From Verticiella sediminum (GTDB taxonomy: Bacteria; Pseudomonadota; Gammaproteobacteria; Burkholderiales; Burkholderiaceae_B), in NCBI RefSeq assembly GCF_007558815.1, contig NZ_VLTJ01000010.1, positions 84,639 to 148,638 on the forward strand: DNA of 64,000 bases, in the 5' to 3' direction. The translations under genes were made by a program, and so were the position numbers. Shown in pieces: positions 16,778 through 25,058 of the stretch (its first letter is position 1; the number at the start of each line of letters is the position of its first letter). The notes under the pieces were generated by a model. The model saw only the letters and a program-made list of their open reading frames with translations. It ran no database searches and had not been told where the DNA came from.

Positions 16778-17789
16778 AATTGCCTTCGCCGAAGCCGCTG
16801 TCGCCCTTGCGCTCGATGAACTCGAAGAACACCGGGCCGAGCACGGTTTCGGAGAAGATCTGCAGCAGCAGCCGGCGCTCGCCGCCCTCGGAGGTGCCGT
16901 CGAGCAGGATGCCGCGCTTCTTCAGCTCGCCCACGGGCTCGCCGTGGTTGGGCAGGCGGCCTTCCAGCATCTCGTAATAGGTCTCGGGCGGCGCGGTCAT
17001 GAAGCGCGTGCCGCTGGCCTTCAGGGCATCCCAGGTCTTGAGCAGGTCGTCGGTGAGGAAGGCCACGTGCTGGATACCCTCGCCGTTGAACTGCATCAGG
17101 AATTCCTCGATCTGGCCGCTGCCCTTGGACGACTCCTCGTTGAGCGGGATGCGGATCATGCCGTCGGGCGCGGTCATCGCCTTGGAGGTGAGGCCGGTGT
17201 ATTCGCCCTTGATGTCGAAGTAGCGGATCTCGCGGAAATTGAAGAGCCGCTCGTAGAAGTCGGCCCAGTAGGCCATGCGGCCACGGTACACGTTGTGCGT
17301 GAGGTGATCGATGATCTTCAGCCCGGCACCGCGCGGATGGCGCTCCACGCCCTCGATGAACTCGAAATCGATGTCGTAGATCGACAGGCCTTCCTGGAAG
17401 CGGTCGATGAGATAGAGCGGCGCGCCGCCGATGCCCTTGATGGCGGGCAGGCGCAGTTCCATGTAGCCCACCGGCACCTCGATCGGCTGGGCGCCCAGCT
17501 CCAGCGCACGGGCGTGGGCCTTCTGCGCATCGCGCACGCGAAAGGCGAGGCCGCACACCGAGGGGCCATGCTCGGCCGCGAAGTACGCGGCGGGGCTGTG
17601 CGGCTCGTTGTTGACCACGACGTTGATTTCGCCCTGGCGATACAGCCTGACCGCCTTGGAACGGTGGTTGGCGACGTGGGAGAAACCCATGCTCTCGAGC
17701 ACGGGTTCGATGACGTTGGGGGTGGGCGAGGCGAATTCGATGAATTCGAAGCCCATCAGGCCCATCGGATTGTCGAAGAGGTCAGCCAT
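16713..17789 (-). CDS. hpd: 4-hydroxyphenylpyruvate dioxygenase
   Basis: HPPD converts 4-hydroxyphenylpyruvate to homogentisate in tyrosine degradation. The 358-residue length is normal. The iron ligands are His162 (DHLTHNV), His241 (IQHVAF) and Glu323 (FFEFIER), matching the spacing of bacterial HPPD. The C-terminal gate helix region ([18 protein letters not shown]) is present. The ATG at 17789 is preceded by CTGGAGC and fits family N-termini ([20 protein letters not shown]). It is not next to hmgA or other homogentisate genes here. It has a gene-free 339-bp leader region upstream. Confidence 0.96.
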   Translation of the reverse strand: MADLFDNPMGLMGFEFIEFASPTPNVIEPVLESMGFSHVANHRSKAVRLYRQGEINVVVNNEPHSPAAYFAAEHGPSVCGLAFRVRDAQKAHARALELGAQPIEVPVGYMELRLPAIKGIGGAPLYLIDRFQEGLSIYDIDFEFIEGVERHPRGAGLKIIDHLTHNVYRGRMAYWADFYERLFNFREIRYFDIKGEYTGLTSKAMTAPDGMIRIPLNEESSKGSGQIEEFLMQFNGEGIQHVAFLTDDLLKTWDALKASGTRFMTAPPETYYEMLEGRLPNHGEPVGELKKRGILLDGTSEGGERRLLLQIFSETVLGPVFFEFIERKGDSGFGEGNFKALFESIERDQIRRGVLAAE

Positions 17790-17904
17790 GGCTAGCTCCA
17801 GTGTGCGTGGAATCAAGTTGTCTCGGCACCCGGAAAGTGCCGCAAGTCGCGCGCCCGGGCGGGCGGCGCGTAGAGCAACTCAATTCGGCGGGGCGCACGG
17901 ACGA

Positions 17905-17925
17905 CCTCGCACGCTGCGTGCGAGG
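17905..17925. repeat. Perfect inverted repeat, 9-bp arms, 3-base loop
   Basis: CCTCGCACG and CGTGCGAGG flank CTG. The arms match perfectly. It lies about 115 bases upstream of the hpd start and has no T-tract on either strand. It could be an RNA leader hairpin or a protein-binding palindrome. Confidence 0.7.
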
Positions 17926-18091
17926 AAATCGCCCAGAAGAAGCTGAAAGCCGAGGTGTCTCATGTGCTGGAAGTAAGGCGGCGGGCCTGATGCGCCGCCG
18001 CTGGCCGGATGTATGCGCAATGCTTGGCCGTTAACCCGTGAGGTTACTGGTATCGCCGGCAGTGTCAAGGAGAATCTGGCCGCGGGCGCCG

Positions 18092-18120
18092 GCACGAGAC
18101 CGCTTCCACTGCGGTCGTGC
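18092..18120 (-). terminator. Terminator-like hairpin after the LysR gene
   Basis: GCAC..GACCGC and GCGGTC..GTGC form a 10-bp interrupted stem around TTCCACT, starting nine bases after the LysR stop (18129). It lacks a clear U-tract, so it could also be a processing or stabilising structure. Confidence 0.4.
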
Positions 18121-18128
18121 GACAACGA

Positions 18129-19052
18129 CTAGCCGGGGCTGCGGACGGGAACCGCACCGAGCAGCTTCGCGATGTCGAGACTGCGCACCAGATCCGTCGT
18201 CGCGTTGCCCAAGTGCGTGGCGGGCAGTCGTCGGGAATGCGCGAGGTAGGTAACGTTGCGCGATCCCATGCCTTCAATGCGGGCTGCGGTCAGCTCGATC
18301 TCGTCCTTTCGGGTCGAGATCTCGCCGTGCCCCACGACGCTGTAGCCGATGCCGAGCTTCACCATGTCGAATACGGCGGGCATGGTCTCGACTTCGACCG
18401 CGACCTGGAATTCGGTGTTCGTGCGCCGTCTGGCGATTTCCAGCTTCGCGCGGATGGAGTTGGACAGCGGAGGCAGGATCAGCGGATAGTTCGCGAGCTC
18501 CTCAAAATCGATACTGGGAGGAAGTTCGCCCGCGTCGTTGCGCTGGCCGACAAGTACGTAGTGCTCTTCGCACAAGGGTTCGAGGTTGAGCTCGCCGTTG
18601 TCATCCACGTTGAACACGACGGCGAGCTCGATGCGTCCCAGATTCAGTGCCTCGGTCAAAACCGGCGTCTTGCCTTCGATGACGGAAATCGACGCGCGCG
18701 GAAACCGTGCCCGGAAAGCCTGCACCAGCGGTGGAGTGAGCACGCGTGCAACGCGCGGCACCAGCCCGACGGCGATCCTGCCGACCAGCTCCGTATTCGC
18801 GGCCTTGAGTGCCGAGCGTCCGCGATCGATCGACTCGAGGATCGCCATCGCGTGCGGTAGGAAGATCTCCCCGGCAGGCGTGAGTGTGACGCCACGCCCG
18901 GTGCGCAGGAAGAGCTTGGTGTTTAGGTCGGCCTCGAGCAGGCGCATCTGCCGGCTCAACGATGGCTGGGAAACGTCGAGGGCCTCTTCGGCCTTGCTGA
19001 AACCGCCGAGTTGGGCGATGCAGACGAAATGCTTGAGCTGGCTGAAGTCCAT
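18129..19052 (-). CDS. LysR-family transcriptional regulator (Nac/CysB-like)
   Basis: This 307-residue regulator has an N-terminal helix-turn-helix (GGFSKAEEALDVSQPSLSRQMRLLE, about residues 16-40) and a C-terminal effector-binding domain with the usual two-lobe pattern. The ATG at 19052 gives the canonical start MDFSQLKHFVCIAQLGGFSK. It is divergent from the amidohydrolase-hydrolase-Bug operon and is its likely regulator. The repeats at 19059-19084 are candidate binding sites. Confidence 0.92.
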   Translation of the reverse strand: MDFSQLKHFVCIAQLGGFSKAEEALDVSQPSLSRQMRLLEADLNTKLFLRTGRGVTLTPAGEIFLPHAMAILESIDRGRSALKAANTELVGRIAVGLVPRVARVLTPPLVQAFRARFPRASISVIEGKTPVLTEALNLGRIELAVVFNVDDNGELNLEPLCEEHYVLVGQRNDAGELPPSIDFEELANYPLILPPLSNSIRAKLEIARRRTNTEFQVAVEVETMPAVFDMVKLGIGYSVVGHGEISTRKDEIELTAARIEGMGSRNVTYLAHSRRLPATHLGNATTDLVRSLDIAKLLGAVPVRSPG

Positions 19053-19058
19053 GTCGAG

Positions 19059-19084
19059 CGATAGAAAAACCGAATAACCGATAG
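19059..19084. promoter_or_regulatory. Candidate LysR-binding direct repeats
   Basis: CGATAG occurs at 19059-19064 and again at 19079-19084. The two copies are exactly 20 bp apart (two helical turns), with ACCGAATAACCG between them. The pair lies immediately upstream of the LysR gene, in the divergent gap. Function is inferred from position and phasing. Confidence 0.4.
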
Positions 19085-19186
19085 AGCACCGCCATGATGG
19101 ATCGGACGGCGCGGTGTCGACTAGAGTCGGTCCTCCCTGTGTCGCCGCGTACGCGGCCACCGCACCGCAGCTTCCGCGAGCATTTT

Positions 19187-20236
19187 ATGACCGATCCCAT
19201 CTTCTCACCCGACCCGGCCGCCAAGGACTTCCCGCCGCCGCATATCGCTGTCCGGCCAGACTGGCTGGACCGCGCCGTGGAACCCGTGATCGAGCCGGAG
19301 CTGCGCATCCTCGACGCCCATCATCACCTGTGGAACCGCCCGTCCGAGCGCTACGTGCTGCCGGATCTGCTGGCGGACCTGGCGAGCGGCCATCGCGTTG
19401 ATGCCACGGTGTATGTGCAGTGCCGAAGCATGTACCGCCTGGACGGACCGGTCGAGTTGCGGCCGGTCGGCGAGACCGAGCACCTGTTGCGCGTGGTGGA
19501 ACGTCTGGGACCGGACGAGCCGCGTGTGGCGGCGGGCATCGTCTGCATGGCCGATCTCATGCTGGGCGACGGCGTGGTGCCTGTGTTGGAGGCCCAGATC
19601 GAGGCGGGGCAGGGGCGTGTGCGCGGGGTGCGCACCATGACCAGTTCGGATCCTTCGGTCCAGTCGAGCTTCGGCGGCGTGCCCGCGCACCGTCTGCTCG
19701 ATCCGCAATGGCGCAAAGGCGCGGCGCATCTGCCGGCCCTCGGTCTGACGTGCGACGTCTACGTGTTCCACACCCAGCTTGATGACGTGGCAAGCCTGGC
19801 GCGCGCGCATCCGGAGCTGACCATCGTGCTCAATCACATGGGAACGCCGCTGGGCAGCGGCGCCTTCGCCGGCCGCCGGCAGGAAGTCTTCGGCGCATGG
19901 TCCGCGGCCATGGGCCGCGTGGCCGAATGTCCGAACGTAGTGGTCAAGCTCGGCGGTGCGGGCATGCATACCTTCGGCTTCGGCTTTCATGAGGCGTCTG
20001 AGCCGCCGGACTCGGCGCATCTGGCCGAAGCGTTTCGTCCCTACGTGCACACCTGCATCGAGTTGTTCGGCGCGCAGCGTTGCATGTTCGAGAGCAACTT
20101 TCCGGTCGACAAAGGGCAGTTCGGCTACCGGACGCTGTGGAATGCCTTCAAGCGCCTGGCCGGCGCTGCCAGCACCCACGAGAAGCAGGCCTTGTTCGCG
20201 GGCACGGCCGCGCGCGTCTATCGCATCGCGTTTTGA
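19187..20236 (+). CDS. Amidohydrolase family 2 (metal-dependent hydrolase/decarboxylase)
   Basis: This 349-residue TIM-barrel enzyme has the metal-binding ILDAHHHLW start motif, LNHMGTPLG in the barrel and FESNFPVDK near the C-terminus. These are the hallmarks of PF04909 proteins such as lactonases (LigI-like), decarboxylases and 2-pyrone-4,6-dicarboxylate hydrolases. It probably opens a lactone or decarboxylates an aromatic-derived acid in the cytoplasm. The ATG at 19187 is preferred to an upstream ATG at 19094 that would extend into the LysR promoter. It is the first gene of an operon with an alpha/beta hydrolase (4-bp gap) and a Bug protein. Confidence 0.9.
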   Translation: MTDPIFSPDPAAKDFPPPHIAVRPDWLDRAVEPVIEPELRILDAHHHLWNRPSERYVLPDLLADLASGHRVDATVYVQCRSMYRLDGPVELRPVGETEHLLRVVERLGPDEPRVAAGIVCMADLMLGDGVVPVLEAQIEAGQGRVRGVRTMTSSDPSVQSSFGGVPAHRLLDPQWRKGAAHLPALGLTCDVYVFHTQLDDVASLARAHPELTIVLNHMGTPLGSGAFAGRRQEVFGAWSAAMGRVAECPNVVVKLGGAGMHTFGFGFHEASEPPDSAHLAEAFRPYVHTCIELFGAQRCMFESNFPVDKGQFGYRTLWNAFKRLAGAASTHEKQALFAGTAARVYRIAF

Positions 20237-20240
20237 ACTC

Positions 20241-21047
20241 ATGCCGAAGCACGCGATGAACCTGCGCACGCAGTGGATCGATCTGGACGAGACTGCCCTG
20301 CGCTTCGAGTGGCGCCGCGCACAGGACGCGCCCCTGGTGTTGGTGCACGAGCTGGGAGGCAGCCTGAACAACTGGGACCGGGTGCTCGATCACCTGGAGA
20401 CCGCGCGCTCGGTGCTGCGCTACGACGCGCGAGGCTGCGGCATGTCCGAGAAGCTGCGCGCCGCTCCAGGCCTGGCTGCGCTCGCCGACGACATCGTCCG
20501 TCTGCTCGACGCGCTCGGCATCGACGAACCGGTGCCGCTGGCCGGCTGCGCCTTGGGCGGTGCCGTGGCCCTGGCGTGTGCCGCCCGTCATCCGGCGCGG
20601 GTGGCCGCGGTCGTCGCGATGACGCCGGTCACCGACGTCGCTTCCGAACGCCGGGCGGGTTTGCTCGCCTTGGCGGATCGCGTGGCCCGCGAAGGCATGC
20701 GCGTCGTCGCAGACGGCCTGCTGTCGGTCAGTTTCCCGCGCGAACTCGTCGACGCGCAGGTGTACGACGAGTTCCGCGCGCGCTGGCTCGCCAACGATCC
20801 GGACAGCTTCGCCTGGCAATACCGCATGCTCGCGCAACTCGATATGCGCGTGCTGCTGCCTCGGGTGCGTTGCCCGGTGCTGGTGGTGGCCGCCGAGAAG
20901 GACGCCTTGCGGCCGGCCGCATTGTCCGAAGCGGTGGCTGGCGCCCTGCCCCACGCGAAGCTGGTGCGTCTGGCGGCCGGCCATTTCATGCCCGTGCAGG
21001 CCGCACCGGAGGTGGCTGCGGCCATCCAGGAATTCTTGCCCATCTGA
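20241..21047 (+). CDS. Alpha/beta-hydrolase-fold protein with alanine at the nucleophile position
   Basis: This 268-residue protein is similar in layout to 3-oxoadipate enol-lactonase (PcaD): VHELGGSLNNWD oxyanion region, YDARGCGMSE, nucleophile elbow, VAAEKDALRP acid strand and AAGHFMP with the catalytic histidine (His248). At the nucleophile elbow it reads AGCALGGAV (residues 101-109), so the usual serine of GxSxGG is Ala104. RutD-type proteins have a comparable GHALG elbow. It may therefore be a non-canonical hydrolase or a helper protein. It starts 4 bp after the amidohydrolase; the in-frame ATG six codons later is an alternative start. Confidence 0.88.
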   Translation: MPKHAMNLRTQWIDLDETALRFEWRRAQDAPLVLVHELGGSLNNWDRVLDHLETARSVLRYDARGCGMSEKLRAAPGLAALADDIVRLLDALGIDEPVPLAGCALGGAVALACAARHPARVAAVVAMTPVTDVASERRAGLLALADRVAREGMRVVADGLLSVSFPRELVDAQVYDEFRARWLANDPDSFAWQYRMLAQLDMRVLLPRVRCPVLVVAAEKDALRPAALSEAVAGALPHAKLVRLAAGHFMPVQAAPEVAAAIQEFLPI

Positions 21048-21103
21048 GCGCAGGCGCCGCCATGGCCGCCCCGCTCCGTCACCAACGACAACAGGAGACT
21101 TTC

Positions 21104-22102
21104 ATGACGTTCACGCGCAGGTTCTCGCGTCGCGCCGCCATCGGTGCGCTCGTTTCTGCCTTGCTGGCGGGCGCTGGCGCCCCGGTCTGGGCAGCCGGCT
21201 CTGCCGATGCCTGGCCCGAGAAGCCGGTCCGCATGGTCGTGCCCTTTCCACCCGGCGGGCCGGGCGACATCGTCGCCCGCTCGCTCGCCGAGCAATTGCG
21301 GCAGACGTGGGGCCAGCCGGTGCTGGTCGAGAACCGGCCGGGCGCCAGCGGCACGATAGGCACGGCCAACGTGGCTCGCGCCGAGCCGGACGGCTACACC
21401 GTGCTGTTGGCCGCCGCCAGCCACGTGATGAATCCTTCGATGTTCCCCAAGCTGCCGTTCGATCCGGTCGAGGACTTCACGCCGATAGCACGCATCGCCG
21501 GCTATCCGATGGCCGTGCTGGTGAACGCAAGCCTGCCGTACCAATCCCTGGACGAGCTCGTCGCGGCGGTGAAGCGCGAACCGGGCACGATCGCCGTGGC
21601 GAACACGGGCGCGGGCTCGGCGCCGCAACTGGCGGCCGTGCTGTTCGAGCAGCGCGCGGGCGTGCAGTTTCTGCACATCCCCTACCAGGGTTCGGGGCCA
21701 ACCGCGCTCGCGCTGCTGTCAGGGGAGATCAAGGTGAACTTCCAGGGCTCGATTGCCCTGGAGCAGGTGCGCGCCGGCAAGCTGCGTGCCCTGGCCATCA
21801 CCGGCGAGCAGCGCCTGCCGGATTTCCCGGACGTGCCCACGATCGCCGAGTTGGGCTACCCCGGCTACAAAGTCGAGCTCTGGTACGGCGTGCTCGCACC
21901 GGCCGGCCTCGTGCCCGAGGTGCGCGACCGCATGTATCGGGACATCCAGCGAGCCATGGCCACCGACGCTGTGAAGACCCAGTTGAAGGGCGCCGGCATC
22001 ATGACGGAAGACCTGGGGCCGGATGCGTTTCGCCAGTCCATGCAGGAGGAGGTGGCGCATTGGGCGAGCGTCATCGAGAAGGCCGGTATCACGCCGCAGT
22101 AG
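21104..22102 (+). CDS. Bug/TctC-family periplasmic solute-binding protein
   Basis: This 332-residue protein has a twin-arginine-like N-terminus (TRRFSRRAAIGAL) and a signal peptide ending near VWAAG. Bug motifs follow: WPEKPVRMVVPFPPGGPGD, VENRPGASGTIG, IPYQGSGPTALALLSGEI and a conserved ELGYPGYKVELWYG region. An ACAGGAGA site precedes the ATG. It closes the amidohydrolase/hydrolase operon and lies about 170 bp upstream of the acyl-CoA gene block, which may share its inducer. It probably binds an aromatic or dicarboxylic acid. Confidence 0.93.
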   Translation: MTFTRRFSRRAAIGALVSALLAGAGAPVWAAGSADAWPEKPVRMVVPFPPGGPGDIVARSLAEQLRQTWGQPVLVENRPGASGTIGTANVARAEPDGYTVLLAAASHVMNPSMFPKLPFDPVEDFTPIARIAGYPMAVLVNASLPYQSLDELVAAVKREPGTIAVANTGAGSAPQLAAVLFEQRAGVQFLHIPYQGSGPTALALLSGEIKVNFQGSIALEQVRAGKLRALAITGEQRLPDFPDVPTIAELGYPGYKVELWYGVLAPAGLVPEVRDRMYRDIQRAMATDAVKTQLKGAGIMTEDLGPDAFRQSMQEEVAHWASVIEKAGITPQ

Positions 22103-22192
22103 CGCACGCCACCCGCGGCATTGCACGGGCGGCAGACGCTATCCGTGCGAGATATCGAAAATATAAATACCTGCTAGGGTAGTGTTGTCATT

Positions 22193-22263
22193 GATCGCAT
22201 AGCTCGCAGGTGCGATCCTGCCCGGCGTGAAAGGAGCCGCTGCGGCTCCATCGAGCCTAGGAG
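22193..22263 (+). promoter_or_regulatory. Leader of the acyl-CoA operon: two inverted repeats and the ribosome-binding site
   Basis: Three elements lie in the 169-bp gap: GATCGCA (22193-22199) with TGCGATC (22211-22217), a GGAGCCG-CTG-CGGCTCC hairpin at 22233-22249, and an AGGAG site at 22259-22263. An AT-rich segment (AAAATATAAATACC, about 22156-22170) just upstream could hold the promoter. The first repeat may be an operator and the second an RNA hairpin close to the start codon. Confidence 0.45.
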
Positions 22264-22271
22264 TTGTGCGA

Positions 22272-23030
22272 TTGGATACGCAAAGAACAGCGGCCGTCAC
22301 GGGTGCCGGCCGCGGCATGGGATTGGCAATCGCCCGCAGGCTGGGGCAGGCGGGGCACCACGTTGTGCTGATCGACGTGCTGGAACAGGCGCTGGATGAC
22401 GCGGTGCAGGCCCTGGTCGCCGAAGGCTTGTCGGCGCAGGCGATCCGGCTGGATCTCGCGGATGACGCCCAGATCGCGGCGCTGCCGTCGCGGCTCGGGG
22501 ACCGGTTCGAGGCGCTGGGCGTCCTGGTCAACAATGCCGCGATCTCGCCCAAGCATGCTGGTCGCCGGGCCGCCGCGGCAGAGGTTTCTCTGCAGGAGTG
22601 GGAACGGGTGGTCAAGATCAATCTGACCGCACCGTTCCGGATGATCCAGACCTGCCTGCCGCCGATGCGCGCGCGGCGCTGGGGCCGCATTGTCAATATC
22701 TCGTCGCGGGCGGGACGCTCGCCCGGCGGCGTGGCCGGTGCGCACTACGTGACCACCAAGACCGGCGTACTCGGCATGACCCGCGCCTTCGCCAAGGAAG
22801 TGGCCTCGGCGGGCATCACCGTCAATGCCGTGGCGCCCGGACGCATCGAGACGGCGATGTCCGCGGGCTCGCCGCCCGAGGTGCTGGCCCAGGTGCTGCA
22901 GACGATACCGGTCGGCCGCTTCGGCACACCCGAGGAGATTGGCGCCATGGTGGCCTATCTGGCGGGCGAGGAGGCCGGCTTCGTCACCGGCGCGACCTTC
23001 GACATCAACGGCGGTGTGCTGATGATCTAG
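22272..23030 (+). CDS. Short-chain dehydrogenase/reductase
   Basis: This 252-residue classical SDR has the NAD(P) motif TGAGRGMG, NNAA (LVNNAAIS), an active-site serine in IVNISSRAG and the YVTTK catalytic Tyr/Lys, plus the PG motif after the active site (VAPGRIET). It is close to FabG-like 3-oxoacyl or 3-hydroxyacyl-CoA reductases. The start is set at the TTG at 22272 because AGGAG lies 8 bases upstream. A GTG at 22227 would add 15 unconserved residues across a hairpin. It is the first gene of the operon with enoyl-CoA hydratase, two ACADs and a CoA ligase, fitting a beta-oxidation-like dehydrogenase role. Confidence 0.9.
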   Translation: MDTQRTAAVTGAGRGMGLAIARRLGQAGHHVVLIDVLEQALDDAVQALVAEGLSAQAIRLDLADDAQIAALPSRLGDRFEALGVLVNNAAISPKHAGRRAAAAEVSLQEWERVVKINLTAPFRMIQTCLPPMRARRWGRIVNISSRAGRSPGGVAGAHYVTTKTGVLGMTRAFAKEVASAGITVNAVAPGRIETAMSAGSPPEVLAQVLQTIPVGRFGTPEEIGAMVAYLAGEEAGFVTGATFDINGGVLMI

Positions 23031-23103
23031 CACGCTGTCCCGGCAGCGGCCGCCGCACCGGACCGTCCTGCCGGATACACCCATCGAACAGGAGTCATTC
23101 GAC

Positions 23104-23874
23104 ATGTCATCACCGAACGTGACGCTCGAGGTGCGCGACCATATCGCTCTCGTCGCCCTGAACCGCCCCCCGGTCAACGCCCTGAACGCCGAGACACGGG
23201 CCGAGATGATCGCGATATTCGACCAGATCAACGACCGCGACGACATCCGCGTGGCTGTGCTCACGGGACAGGGCGACACCTTCTGCGCGGGCGCCGACCT
23301 CAAGGACAGGCCGTCGGCCGACACCCCCGGCGATTTCGGCCGCCACAACCGCATCGTGCGTGAGACGTCCAACAGCATCCGCGAGTGCGCCAAGCCGGTG
23401 ATCGCCGCGGTCAATGGCGCGGCGCTGGGCGCCGGCCTGGGCCTGGCGGCGGCCTGCGACATCATCTTCGCCTCCGAGAACGCAGTCTTCGGCATGCCCG
23501 AGATCAACGTCGGCCTGGCCGGCGGCGTGTCCACGCTGGTCAAGCTCTTCGGCCGCTCGCGTACCCGACGCATGTTCTACACCGGCATGCGCGTGCCTGC
23601 AGCGGAAATGTACCGACTTGGCGCAGTGGAAGCCTGCGTGCCGCGCGAGCAACTGCTGGACGAGGCCATGGCCGTCGCGAGCGAAATCGCCGGCAAGAGC
23701 CCGATCGCAATCCGCTATGCGAAGAACGCCGCCAACATGGTCGAGCTGATGCCGCTGCGCGACGCCTACCGGTTCGAGCAGAACTTCACGGTCGAGCTCT
23801 CACGCACGGAGGACGCCAAGGAAGCGCGCCGTGCGTTCCTCGAAAAGCGTCCGCCCGTCTTCCAGGGCCGCTGA
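23104..23874 (+). CDS. Enoyl-CoA hydratase/isomerase family protein
   Basis: This 256-residue crotonase-fold protein has the CoA-binding segment CAGADLKD, the oxyanion stretch NGAALGAGLGLAAACD, and FGMPEINVGLAGG with a glutamate at the catalytic position. It hydrates an enoyl-CoA in the cytoplasm. It lies 73 bp after the SDR and 17 bp before the first acyl-CoA dehydrogenase, so it takes part in the same CoA-thioester pathway. GACAGGAGTC-type sequence is upstream of the ATG. Confidence 0.92.
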   Translation: MSSPNVTLEVRDHIALVALNRPPVNALNAETRAEMIAIFDQINDRDDIRVAVLTGQGDTFCAGADLKDRPSADTPGDFGRHNRIVRETSNSIRECAKPVIAAVNGAALGAGLGLAAACDIIFASENAVFGMPEINVGLAGGVSTLVKLFGRSRTRRMFYTGMRVPAAEMYRLGAVEACVPREQLLDEAMAVASEIAGKSPIAIRYAKNAANMVELMPLRDAYRFEQNFTVELSRTEDAKEARRAFLEKRPPVFQGR

Positions 23875-23891
23875 ACCTTTCGGACCGATCC

Positions 23892-25055
23892 ATGTTCGCA
23901 GCAGAGCAATACGAGACCTTTCAGAACGAGGTGCGCGACTTCGTGCTGGCCCATTGTCCGGCCGGGACGCGGCGCATCGTTGCCGAGAGCGGCAAGCTGA
24001 CGCGCACGCGCCTGGCCGAGTGGCAGCGCATCCTGTACGAGCGCGGCTGGGGTGCGCCAAGCTGGCCCAAGGCCTATGGCGGCACCGGGTGGGACGTCTG
24101 GCAGCGGCACATCTTCGATGAAGTCCTGGCCGAATGCGATTGTCCGCCGCAGTACCACCATGGGCTGCGGCACATCGGCCCGGTCCTGATCGAGTACGGT
24201 ACGCCGGAGCAGCAGCAGCGCTTTCTGCCCGGGATCCTGCGCGGTGAGGACTGGTGGTGCCAGGGGTATTCGGAGCCGGGATCGGGCTCCGACCTGGCTT
24301 CGCTGAAGACGGCTGCGCAGCGCGAGGGCGACGTATACCGTGTGTCGGGCCAGAAGATCTGGACCTCCCATGCGCACGAGGCGGACCTGATGTACACGCT
24401 GGTGCGCACGGCGAGCACGGGCCGCAAGCAGGAGGGGATCACGATGCTGCTGATCCCGATGGACGCCCCCGGCCTGTCCGTGCGTCCGATCCGGACCATC
24501 GACGGCTGGCATCACGTCAACGAGGTCTTTCTCGACGACGTGCGCGTGCCGGTGGCGAATCGGGTGGGCGAGCAGGACCGTGGCTGGGAGTACGGCAAGT
24601 TCCTGCTGTCGCGCGAGCGTCTCGGCTCGGCCAATGTCGCGCCGTTGTTCCAGTTGCTCGAGCGTACGAAGCGGCTGGTCGCCAGCCGGCTCGAGGGCCC
24701 GGCCGAAGCGCGCCGTCGCGAGCACCTCGCCCTGCGTCTGTTGATGGCCGAGGCCGAGATCGTCGGCCAGCGCGAGCTGGGCGTGCGCGCGATCGAGGAT
24801 GTGGTGCAGGCCCGCCCGCTCGGGCTCGCTCCGTCGGCGCTGAAGATGGCCTCGTCCCGCCTTATGCAGCAGGTCAGCGAAATCGCCTTCGAGGTGCTGG
24901 GGCCGACTCTCGCGGGCCGCTTCGGCGCGAAGGAAGGCGAGGTGGAGGACATGAACTGGCTGCAGAGCTATCTGTTCTTTCGCGCGCGCACCATTGTCGG
25001 CGGGACCAACGAGGTGCAGAAGAACGTGATCGCCAAGGCGCTGTTCGGAGATTGA
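23892..25055 (+). CDS. Acyl-CoA dehydrogenase
   Basis: This 387-residue FAD enzyme has YSEPGSGSDLASL (FAD/substrate signature, about residues 131-143), KIWTSHAHEAD, and the C-terminal IVGGTNEVQKNVIAKALFGD that marks active ACADs. The start MFAAEQYETFQNEVRDF matches family N-termini. It lies directly upstream (3-bp gap) of a second, more divergent ACAD. Adjacent ACAD pairs often form heteromeric enzymes acting on unusual substrates such as side chains of cyclic compounds. It transfers electrons to electron-transfer flavoprotein. Confidence 0.93.
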   Translation: MFAAEQYETFQNEVRDFVLAHCPAGTRRIVAESGKLTRTRLAEWQRILYERGWGAPSWPKAYGGTGWDVWQRHIFDEVLAECDCPPQYHHGLRHIGPVLIEYGTPEQQQRFLPGILRGEDWWCQGYSEPGSGSDLASLKTAAQREGDVYRVSGQKIWTSHAHEADLMYTLVRTASTGRKQEGITMLLIPMDAPGLSVRPIRTIDGWHHVNEVFLDDVRVPVANRVGEQDRGWEYGKFLLSRERLGSANVAPLFQLLERTKRLVASRLEGPAEARRREHLALRLLMAEAEIVGQRELGVRAIEDVVQARPLGLAPSALKMASSRLMQQVSEIAFEVLGPTLAGRFGAKEGEVEDMNWLQSYLFFRARTIVGGTNEVQKNVIAKALFGD

Positions 25056-25058
25056 AGC

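Larger units (their letters stand above)
17790..18128. other. Gene-free leader region upstream of hpd with several inverted repeats
   Basis: There is no credible gene in these 339 bases. The interval carries a perfect 9-bp-stem hairpin (17905-17925) and GGCGGCG/CGCCGCC (17977-17999). It also has the short inverted repeat TAACC-CGTGA-GGTTA (18032-18046) and a terminator-like hairpin after the LysR stop (18092-18120). One or more of these should be the hpd promoter or operator region. Confidence 0.5.

Noticed and set aside
22227..22271. Upstream GTG start of the SDR gene
   Set aside because: Would add 15 unconserved residues encoded by a hairpin, while a TTG at 22272 has AGGAG at the right distance.
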